64,000 nucleotides of DNA, taken from positions 1 through 64,000 of the forward strand of contig JAFEFW010000622.1 in assembly GCA_018240405.1 (NCBI GenBank). Direction: 5' to 3'. The position numbers and the translations under genes were made by a program. Position 1 is the stretch's first letter, and each line of letters starts with the position of its first letter. Under the pieces are notes generated by a model. That model saw only the letters and a program-made list of their open reading frames with translations, was not told where the DNA came from and made no database searches. Origin of the DNA: Pseudomonadota bacterium (GTDB taxonomy: Bacteria; Pseudomonadota; Alphaproteobacteria; Acetobacterales; Acetobacteraceae). Shown here one piece after another: positions 34,967 to 42,250 of the stretch.

Positions 34967-36457
34967 ATGGAACTGGAACTCCAGGCCGATCCTGAGTCCA
35001 TCGCCAAGCTGACTGCGTTCAAGCCGCTCGCCGCCCTGCGCGAAGGCCGCCTCAAGAGTCACGCCGTGCGGGTGGTTTGGTACGACAGTCCTGACCACGC
35101 ATTGGCGCAGATGGGTCAGACCCTGGCCGAAGCTCGCGGCGGCTGGCGGGTCGAGCGAGTCGTGCCGGACACCGGAACCTGGCTGCCGGCGCAGCCGCCG
35201 CCGGTACTGGCGCAGGGCCCGACCGTGCACGCGCTAAACGGAACCTTGCCGGAGCCCATGGCGCCTGTCGCGGCGTTCGAGGGCCGGCAGACCATCGGCA
35301 CCTATCGGTTCGACCACGCGCCGGTGACGTTGACACTTGAACGCGGCGCGCTGCGGGCCGTGACGGCGGAGCGCCCGGTGGCACGCCTGCACCTGCGTGG
35401 CGATGATCGGGCAGTACGCACCGCCGCCATGTTGATTGCCGACGCCTTTGCGGTCGAGGTGCCGACTGCCACCCTCGCCGGACTGGGCGTCGCGCTCGCA
35501 ACCGGACGCCAGCCCCAGCCGCGGCACCTTGGACCGCCGCGGCTGCCCGATCCCGACATGCCGGTGGCCGACGCACTGGCGCACATCCTGGGCCACCTGA
35601 CGGACGTCATCCTGTATTACGCGCCCATCGCCTGCCAGGCGGACGGACCGGAGGACGCCGGCCCGAAGCGAATCGAAGCGGTGCACCAGATGCGGGTCGC
35701 CACCCGCAGAGCGTTGTCGGCCGTCTCCATCTTCAAAGCCGCGCTGCCGCCCGGCACGCTCGACACGCTGAAGGCGGAGTTGAAAACGCTGACCGGCAAG
35801 CTGGCGCACAGTCGGGACTGGGACGTGTTCGTCACCGAGACGGCACCGACGGTTGCCACCGTGCTGCCGGCCGACGAACGCCTGATGAAGCTGATTGCAG
35901 CGGCGGAACGTCGACGACAGGTGCACCGCCGGGCGCTGGCCGAATACCTGGCCAGCCCGGCCTTCCGGTTGCTGGGGATCGAACTGGCGTGGTTTGCCAA
36001 TGCGCGCTGCTGGCAAAGCGCCGCACCAGCGGACAGCGATATGGAGAGCAACCCACCCGCACCGCTGTCCGTCCAAGGCTTCGGCCCGGTCGTGGTCCGG
36101 CACCGCTGGAAGAAGATGCTGCGCGCCGGTAAGGGCATCGCGACGCTGGACATTCCGGCGCTGCACGCGCTGCGCCTGCGCACGAAGCGGGCGCGCTATG
36201 CGGCCGAGATGTTCGCTTCGCTGGATGCAAGCCACAGTGCGCAGCGGGCAATCCGCCGGCTGTCGGCACTGCAGCAGGCCTTGGGCGTGCTGAATGACGG
36301 TGCCGTCGCGGCGCACCTGCTGGAAGAGCTCGGCGGTCCAGGCGGGCGCCACGGTTACGCCGTCGGCCTTATCCTCGGCTTTATCGCCGCCCGCGCCGGA
36401 CGCATCCGTCCTGAAATCGAGCGAATCTTCGGGAAGGTACGCAAGCAGGAGCCGTAG
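34967..36457 (+). CDS. CYTH and CHAD domain protein
   Basis: 496 aa. Residues 1 to ~190 form a CYTH (triphosphate tunnel) domain and ~195-490 a CHAD helical domain. In CHAD the conserved basic segments are EAVHQMRVATRRALSA, VVRHRWKKML and HALRLRTKRARYAAEMF. CHAD domains bind inorganic polyphosphate and polyphosphate granules. The CYTH signature ExExK is changed: the N-terminus reads MELELQ, so Gln replaces the Lys, which may weaken triphosphatase activity. GGAGAAGG lies upstream. Coupled to sixA, so a link between histidine-phosphate and polyphosphate metabolism is possible (inference). Confidence 0.9.
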   Translation: MELELQADPESIAKLTAFKPLAALREGRLKSHAVRVVWYDSPDHALAQMGQTLAEARGGWRVERVVPDTGTWLPAQPPPVLAQGPTVHALNGTLPEPMAPVAAFEGRQTIGTYRFDHAPVTLTLERGALRAVTAERPVARLHLRGDDRAVRTAAMLIADAFAVEVPTATLAGLGVALATGRQPQPRHLGPPRLPDPDMPVADALAHILGHLTDVILYYAPIACQADGPEDAGPKRIEAVHQMRVATRRALSAVSIFKAALPPGTLDTLKAELKTLTGKLAHSRDWDVFVTETAPTVATVLPADERLMKLIAAAERRRQVHRRALAEYLASPAFRLLGIELAWFANARCWQSAAPADSDMESNPPAPLSVQGFGPVVVRHRWKKMLRAGKGIATLDIPALHALRLRTKRARYAAEMFASLDASHSAQRAIRRLSALQQALGVLNDGAVAAHLLEELGGPGGRHGYAVGLILGFIAARAGRIRPEIERIFGKVRKQEP

Positions 36458-36583
36458 CATGACCGCTGGGCGGGACCGGTGGGTCTTTTTGTGACGGTAT
36501 CAGATATGCACGCCGGCTTTATTGGCCGCCGGGAAGAAGAGCGCTAGAGACCTGCGGCAGTCGTCGAACCCTTGGGGGAAAGA

Positions 36584-37192
36584 ATGAAGCGCCGTTTACT
36601 GGTCGTCGGAACCGCCCTGCTGCCGCTGCTGGCATCTTGTGCCTCGGTGAACACCCAGCAGACCACGACGATCAATGCTGTCGTGGAAACGGTCGACCCG
36701 GTGGCGCGCGAAATCCTGCTGCGCGGCGATGGCGGCTCGCAGTCTGGCGCCCTGGTCACCATGGTGGTCAGCCCAGCGGTGACCCGGCTGAACGAGATTC
36801 ACGCCGGCGACCGCGTTACCGCCATCTACTACCAGGCGCTGGCCGCCCGCGTCGCCAATGCGCTGTCACCGACGACGCAGGCGTTTGCTGGGGTCACCGT
36901 CGCGCCAAACGCCACGGTGGAGCGGCCCGGCGGCGAACTGACCCGGGTCCGCCAGGGACGGGTCACAATCACTGCCGTCGATCCCGCGGCTGGCACCGTC
37001 AGCTTTGTTGGCCCTGGTGGCATAACACGCACGGTGGCGCCGAAGAATCCCGATGTGCAGGCGTTCATCAGCCGCCTGCGGGTCGGCGACCAGGTCGATA
37101 TGGTGTATGAGGAGGCGCTGGCGATCTCGATCCAGCCGATGGCACGGTCGGCCGGCGGACCGAGCGGGTCAGGCGGCCGCAGCGGCATGTAG
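36584..37192 (+). CDS. Putative lipoprotein of unknown function
   Basis: 202 aa from ATG 36584 (GGGGGAAAG upstream). The signal MKRRLLVVGTALLPLLASC ends in a lipobox cysteine, so the protein should be anchored in the outer or inner membrane. The mature part shows two similar beta-rich units, roughly residues 30-85 (INAVVETVDPVAREILLRG ... HAGDRVTAIY) and 120-185 (ITAVDPAAGTVSFVGPGG ... RVGDQVDMVY), resembling DUF5666-like OB-type repeats. Function unknown. Its 3' end overlaps the convergent next gene by 24 bp. Confidence 0.8.
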   Translation: MKRRLLVVGTALLPLLASCASVNTQQTTTINAVVETVDPVAREILLRGDGGSQSGALVTMVVSPAVTRLNEIHAGDRVTAIYYQALAARVANALSPTTQAFAGVTVAPNATVERPGGELTRVRQGRVTITAVDPAAGTVSFVGPGGITRTVAPKNPDVQAFISRLRVGDQVDMVYEEALAISIQPMARSAGGPSGSGGRSGM

Positions 37193-37909
37193 CCGGCGAA
37201 GCTGCTGCAGTCTCATACGCGCGACATCCACAGCCTTGTGCTGATCCCGGATCTGCTGCGCCGCCTGGCTTTGCGGCGGCACGCCGCCTTTGACGTGCTG
37301 CTGCATCAGCGCCAGCAGCTTTTCGGCTGACGCCAGCGCCTTCTCGGCCTGTGCCATCGCGTTGATGGAGCCCGGTGCATCAGCCGGTTGCGACGCCGTG
37401 TCCCTCTCCGATGGATGAGCATTCGCGGAGTCGAGGACCATATCCGACAGCTCTTCCGGTGCAACTTCGGGCGTGGCAGGGCCCGGTTCCGGCTCAGAGG
37501 CCACCGGCGGCACCGTCGCGCCCGACTCTGGTGGCGCCGACGCACCGGCGAGTTGCTGCCACCGCTCTGATAGCCGGCGCAGCCTTTGCAGCTCGTCGAA
37601 TTGTCGCTGGGCCGGCCGCCCGGCGCGGCTGAGATGGCACGCCCACTTCATCGCCTCACTTACGTCTGCTGCCGGCAGCGCCGGCTCTGCTGACTTGACC
37701 AGCATGGTGAGCATCTTGAGATTACTGGCGACGATTTCCGCGGCGAGGCTGAGTTCGCGGGCGCTGCACGGTTGATACGCCGCCAATAGATAGAGTGCCA
37801 TTGAGCGGGCGGCGGACCGGTCGTCGGCTACATGCGGAAGGATCAGCGGCAGCAGGAATCCGGCGAACATTTCCAGAACGGCGGGCGGAAGACTGGCGGG
37901 AAAAGACAC
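37169..37909 (-). CDS. Hypothetical protein with a Gln/Ala-rich C-terminal coiled region
   Basis: 246 aa, no family recognised. The N-terminal ~120 residues are helical and Ala/Leu-rich (PAVLEMFAGFLLPLILPHVA, AARSMALYLLAAYQP). The middle is a Pro/Glu/Ser linker of ~60 residues. The C-terminus is a charged helix likely to form a coiled coil (AEKALASAEKLLALMQQHV ... ARMRLQQLRRLH). The start ATG 37909 has no strong ribosome site. It is convergent with and overlaps the lipoprotein gene by 24 bp. Confidence 0.65.
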   Translation of the reverse strand: MSFPASLPPAVLEMFAGFLLPLILPHVADDRSAARSMALYLLAAYQPCSARELSLAAEIVASNLKMLTMLVKSAEPALPAADVSEAMKWACHLSRAGRPAQRQFDELQRLRRLSERWQQLAGASAPPESGATVPPVASEPEPGPATPEVAPEELSDMVLDSANAHPSERDTASQPADAPGSINAMAQAEKALASAEKLLALMQQHVKGGVPPQSQAAQQIRDQHKAVDVARMRLQQLRRLHAAAAA

Positions 37910-38241
37910 GGCCGTGATCCTGTGTTGCTAAAATGTTCTCGTTTCTTACGGCACCACGCTCCGCAAGTCAAGAAGATTTCCCTACCGATCGACCTTTGCC
38001 GGTGACGGACACGACCGCCTATGGACGCCGGACTTTCCCGCGGTGATTGTCCGCGAGGTTCGGATAACTGGTGGCGTGTATCTGAAACATAGAGCAAGGC
38101 TGGTGGCCGCCGAGGCTTTCGGTCGCGTCCTACGGCGCGTCCGGGCCGGACTGTCCGCCGTCCTGTGCAGCCAATCCAAACGCCTACGCAGGTCCGTCCC
38201 CGCAGTCACGGCTGCCTCGCAGCGGATATCCAGGTCTTGTG
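37910..38241. other. Intergenic region, same-strand genes
   Basis: 332 bp between the hypothetical gene and the stop of the CinA-NMNAT fusion gene. No open frame of protein-like composition, RNA or clear hairpin was recognised. It should contain the promoter of the hypothetical gene. Confidence 0.4.
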
Positions 38242-39411
38242 TTACTGCCGACCACCCGCATCGCGCATGGCACGAATGGCCGTCGACGACGTATCGAGAC
38301 GGAAACGGTCCTCCGGGATCGGCGTGAACAGCTCGGCGTAACGGTGCGGCATGATGATGTCGGCCAGGCCCCTCACGCGGCCCTCCGTATCAGCGCGGAC
38401 CGCGACAAGGAAGCTGCCGCCGCCATTACCGATCTCATCGAGTGCGTCGTGCATGCGCAGCTCGTCACCACCGTAATACTTGGGCGCAACGAGGCGTTCC
38501 GCCGTGTCGGCACCGATGACGAAGGTCGTGCCCGGGAACAGACGCGACTTCTCCAGAAACGTTGGTGCCCGGGTCAGCTCGACTGGCGCCCGCCAGGCAA
38601 ACTGATTGATCCGATGCCGCACCGTATCGGCAGCGAGCGGCGGCTTGTCGACATTGGTGACGGAAATTTCAAACGCAGCCGGCTGCTGACGGAGATCCTC
38701 GGCCACCCGGGCAAGCAGGACATGGCCGTCGTGCATGGGGTTGAACGATCCTGGCAACAGCACCGGCGAGAGCGGCGCGGACAGCGTCAACTGCCCGTCC
38801 GGCAGTCCGGTCACCCGCTGCAGATCACCGGCGACGAGCAGATCAATGGCATCGGCGCCCGCCAGCTCCGCTTCGGCAAAGTGCTCGTCCACGCCCAGCA
38901 GGCTCTGCGGCGACGGCGCCGCCACTCCGCATCCCCGCGCCAGCCAAAGGACGATGGCACGTGACACCAGGTCCTCTTCCGCCGCGCGGTCACGGTGCCC
39001 CTTCGCCAGCACGGCAGTGCAATGCGCTATGCCGGCGGCAGTCGCACAAGCAATGTGGAACCGGTGGTCACCTTTGCGCGGGCGGTCACTGACCAACGCC
39101 GCTGTTGCGCCCAGTCCCACAAGATTGTCCTCCGCCGATGCCAAGCTGGCGGCTCGGAGTCGTGCCGCGCGCGCCATCGCAACGGCGGTGTCGGCGCTGC
39201 AGGCCTGGGCTGGCTCATATCCGAGGAAGGATGCGAGCGCCTGCGTGTCGTACGGCACCTGTGCCTCGAGAAGCAGGCGGGAGCCACCGGGAACCCGCAG
39301 CAATTCGGCAATGGCGCCGCTGCCGCCACCGGTAATCGCAAGTGCTGCCTTGCGGCCCGAGGCCTGCACGCTGGAGATCAATTGCTGCCACACGGAGTCC
39401 GGCAAGGTCAT
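38242..39411 (-). CDS. CinA-like / nucleotidyltransferase (NMNAT-type) fusion protein
   Basis: 389 aa. The first ~160 residues match the CinA C-terminal domain (nicotinamide-nucleotide amidase): AITGGGSGAIAELLRVPGGS, PYDTQALASFLG and CSADTAVAMARAARLRAAS. From about residue 215 a nucleotidyltransferase domain begins with LLPGSFNPMHDGH, the HxGH ATP site, and contains FVIGADTAERL and ends in LDTSSTAIR, the ISSTxIR-like motif. Such a pair would make nicotinate mononucleotide and adenylylate it, so NAD recycling is the likely role (inference). I chose ATG 39411; TTG 39420 is possible. Confidence 0.8.
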   Translation of the reverse strand: MTLPDSVWQQLISSVQASGRKAALAITGGGSGAIAELLRVPGGSRLLLEAQVPYDTQALASFLGYEPAQACSADTAVAMARAARLRAASLASAEDNLVGLGATAALVSDRPRKGDHRFHIACATAAGIAHCTAVLAKGHRDRAAEEDLVSRAIVLWLARGCGVAAPSPQSLLGVDEHFAEAELAGADAIDLLVAGDLQRVTGLPDGQLTLSAPLSPVLLPGSFNPMHDGHVLLARVAEDLRQQPAAFEISVTNVDKPPLAADTVRHRINQFAWRAPVELTRAPTFLEKSRLFPGTTFVIGADTAERLVAPKYYGGDELRMHDALDEIGNGGGSFLVAVRADTEGRVRGLADIIMPHRYAELFTPIPEDRFRLDTSSTAIRAMRDAGGRQ

Positions 39412-39625
39412 GGTGTGCAAGGAGCCTGACGGTGAAACGGGATGCGGCGACGCTGAAGGACGGCCCGAGGCGTGTCAACGGGACCTGGTTGCGCCACCCG
39501 GCCACGTAACCAACCAAATGTCCGCCCTTCGCCATTGTGCCGAACCAGGCGACTCCCTCGCTCCCACCTGGCTGCTCGGGGCGGTGCGGCCGGTGGCCGA
39601 ACCGCCCGTCATGCTGCCGGGATCG

Positions 39626-40774
39626 TCAGCCGTCGATTGGCAGGCCCAGCGCCGCCCGGCCGGCGAAACGCTGCTGCGCCTTTTCCTGCAGAGGGTGATA
39701 CCGGGCGCCCTGGATGTCACGGAAACGCCGCTCCAGCCCGAGATCCGTGTACAGCGCGCCGCCACCGACGACATCCATTGCCTTTGACACGGTGCGCATC
39801 GCCGCCTGCCCGGCAATCATGCGCCCGATCATGACGCGGTTGGTGGTCTCCGGCCCGGGGTCGGCGGCGGCGCCGAGCGAGACGATATGGTTCCGCGCCA
39901 GTTGTGCCGTGGCGAGGTCGTCTTCCATTTCACCGACCAGGCAGCACAGTAAATCATCCGCTGTTCGCTTGCGCGCCTGGGCAACGGCAATGTCGCGCGC
40001 CGCCTCGGCGATCCCGACATAGACGGAGTACACCAACGGGAAGGCGACCTTGGTCGCAAGGTGCAGGGCCATATGCCAGTTGCCCTGCGGACGCCGCGCC
40101 GCGACCGCGGCCTCGGGGACGAAGACATTATCGATGGTAACGTCATGCGACCCTGTGCCGCGCATGGCCATCGTATGCCATGTGTCGAGGACCTTGATTC
40201 CGTCCTGCTTCATGGCCAGCGGGAAGTGCAGGACGGTCGGACCGGCATCGGGATCGTTCCATACCGCACTGGTGACAAGGAAGTCGCCCATCGGCGCACT
40301 GCTGCCGAAGATCTTGCGTCCGGACACACGCCAGCCGCCATCAACCCGCTCCGCCGTCCCCTGCCCTTTCAGCCAATCGGACGCGCCGGTGCTGACCAGG
40401 ACCAGATTCTCATTAACAACGCGGCGCAGGAAGCCTTCCACCGCCTGCGGGTCGCGCTGCCAGCGGAAGACCAGGGCGGCGATCAGGTGAGTGTGCATCG
40501 CCAGTGCGAGGGCGGTTGAGCCGCAATGATGAGCCAGCCTGCGCAGCATGTCCGCCGTTTCTTCATAGCTGGCCCCGCCGCCACCAAGTTGAGCCGGGAT
40601 GTAGGCCGTAAAGGCGCCGATTTTCTGCAGATCCAGATAGTTTTCTTGGACGAACATATCGGCGGAATCGCACGCGGCGCCACGCATGGCGATCCGCGGA
40701 CCCAAGGCTTCGATGGCCGCAATCCTGTCGGTCTCGTGTGCTCCAACGCCGGTATCCTGTAGTGCTGCGCTCAT
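39626..40774 (-). CDS. Acyl-CoA dehydrogenase family protein (first copy)
   Basis: 382 aa. The three-part acyl-CoA dehydrogenase fold is visible. The helical N-terminus ends in YEETADMLRRLAHHCGSTAL. The middle beta domain contains RVSGRKIFGSSAP and TWHTMAMRGTGSHDV. The C-terminal helical domain has VVGGGALYTDLGLERRFRDI. Start MSAALQD at 40774 has GGGGAGAG upstream. Substrate unknown. Some members of this branch act as flavin monooxygenases rather than dehydrogenases. Electrons would go through ETF to the ETF-QO at the left of the window. Confidence 0.88.
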   Translation of the reverse strand: MSAALQDTGVGAHETDRIAAIEALGPRIAMRGAACDSADMFVQENYLDLQKIGAFTAYIPAQLGGGGASYEETADMLRRLAHHCGSTALALAMHTHLIAALVFRWQRDPQAVEGFLRRVVNENLVLVSTGASDWLKGQGTAERVDGGWRVSGRKIFGSSAPMGDFLVTSAVWNDPDAGPTVLHFPLAMKQDGIKVLDTWHTMAMRGTGSHDVTIDNVFVPEAAVAARRPQGNWHMALHLATKVAFPLVYSVYVGIAEAARDIAVAQARKRTADDLLCCLVGEMEDDLATAQLARNHIVSLGAAADPGPETTNRVMIGRMIAGQAAMRTVSKAMDVVGGGALYTDLGLERRFRDIQGARYHPLQEKAQQRFAGRAALGLPIDG

Positions 40775-40858
40775 GGTGCTCTCCCCGTCGAATGATCTTC
40801 TCGTCATGGCTAATGATCTGCCGCCAGCGGTCCGAGCACATTCTGGCCCGGCTCGTTT

Positions 40859-40894
40859 GGGCCACCGGAAGCGCCTGAGCGCTCCCGGTGGCCC
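40859..40894 (-). terminator. 16-bp hairpin after the second acyl-CoA dehydrogenase gene
   Basis: GGGCCACCGGAAGCGC (40859-40874), loop CTGA and GCGCTCCCGGTGGCCC (40879-40894) pair along the whole length with one A-C mismatch in this orientation, which becomes a G-U pair on the minus strand. It begins 37 nt past the stop of the upstream dehydrogenase gene and separates the two dehydrogenase genes. There is no U-tract. Confidence 0.6.
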
Positions 40895-40931
40895 GCAGCT
40901 TCAGCGCGTGACGAAGCGCGCCGTGCTTCGA

Positions 40932-42101
40932 TCAGCCCCAGCGTGGCTGCTCGCCCAGGTCGATACCCAGCGCCGTCTTGCCGACGATCTCATGCACCAG
41001 GAAGGTGTTTGCCGGATGGAAGCGGCCGCACCGGGCGTCTCGGAACAACTGTTCCAGCTCATTCCCGCGGAACATGCCTGCGCCACCGGACAATTCCATC
41101 GCCTTGTCGACGATCTTCCAGCAGGCTTCAACGGCATGATACTTCGCCGACACGATCTTCGCCGGCCACTCGGCACCGTGGTCGACGCCATTCGACCAAT
41201 CCGCGGCGACGCGATCGATGTGCGGGCCGATCGGGTCCAGCAACAACCGCATCTCCGCCACCATGTGCTGGATTTCCGGGTGGTAGCCCATGTTGCGGCT
41301 GACCGCGAGCGATGTCTTGCCCTTCACACCCGGCACGGTCAGCGCCAAGGCGCGCTGCGCGATAGCATGGTAGATGTGCGCGAAGCCCATCAAGGCCCAG
41401 GCGAAGATGCCAAGCACGAATGCATCGGCGGTGCCAGCCGGGACAATCCGCGCGACGTATTTGTCCGGCACGAAAGCGCCGTCCAGCTTGATGTCGTCGC
41501 TGCGGGTCGCGCGCATGCCCATCGTGTCCCAGGTCTGCACGATCTGCGATCCCGCCGTGCCCCGCGGCATGAAGGCGTGAACGACCTGCGGGCCGCCCTG
41601 AGCGTCAGCCCACATGCCGTGCAAGCCATAGCGGGTGAACACCGGCGCCAGAGTGCCGAACATCTTATGGCCGGTGAAGCGGAAGCCGCCTTCCACACGC
41701 TCCGCCTTCGTCGTCGACAGCAGCGCCGGCAGATCATTGCCGCGCTCCGAATGGCCGGCGTTAAATACTTCGCCCGCCATTGCCTCTTTCAACATCCATT
41801 CCAGCGACTTGTCGCCGGCGCGCCATAAGTCGGCGACGAGACCAAGCCAATAGACATGCATGTTGATACCAAGCGCGGTCGCCGGAGCGTGATAGGCGAG
41901 GCGATATTGCTCCCGACACATCTCCGCCAGGGTCAGCCCACGGCCCCCGAGTTCGCGCGGCACCGGCAGCGTCAGGTAACCCGCCTTCTTCAGGTCTTCG
42001 AAATCTTCCTGGAAGAAGCGGTTCTCGCGGTCGTATCCAGCCCGGCGCTCCGCAAATGCGCGCAGCATGTCGTCGGACAGCACGGAATTCGTTGCAGACA
42101 C
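40932..42101 (-). CDS. Acyl-CoA dehydrogenase family protein (second copy)
   Basis: 389 aa from GTG 42101, chosen because GGGGAGA lies 6 nt upstream. The frame is open 71 codons more but that part is not protein-like. Landmarks are GYLTLPVPRELGGRGLTLAE, FRFTGHKMFGTLAPVF, TWDTMGMRATRSDDIKL and ELSGGAGMFRGNELEQLFRD. It is related to but clearly different from the other dehydrogenase, with a strong hairpin between them. It probably acts on a CoA ester, feeding electrons to ETF. Confidence 0.88.
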   Translation of the reverse strand: MSATNSVLSDDMLRAFAERRAGYDRENRFFQEDFEDLKKAGYLTLPVPRELGGRGLTLAEMCREQYRLAYHAPATALGINMHVYWLGLVADLWRAGDKSLEWMLKEAMAGEVFNAGHSERGNDLPALLSTTKAERVEGGFRFTGHKMFGTLAPVFTRYGLHGMWADAQGGPQVVHAFMPRGTAGSQIVQTWDTMGMRATRSDDIKLDGAFVPDKYVARIVPAGTADAFVLGIFAWALMGFAHIYHAIAQRALALTVPGVKGKTSLAVSRNMGYHPEIQHMVAEMRLLLDPIGPHIDRVAADWSNGVDHGAEWPAKIVSAKYHAVEACWKIVDKAMELSGGAGMFRGNELEQLFRDARCGRFHPANTFLVHEIVGKTALGIDLGEQPRWG

Positions 42102-42250
42102 TGCTGTTCTCCCCTTGTTGACGGGCGGCGCCGTGCGCCGTCCGGTGAAGCCAGACTGGTCTGTCGAGCGGTCTGAATGGTATCGCCGGATCGGATGAGC
42201 CTTCACCGGCGGCGGTCCGGCGCCCGCCTCATCAGAAATGGTGAGAGCCG

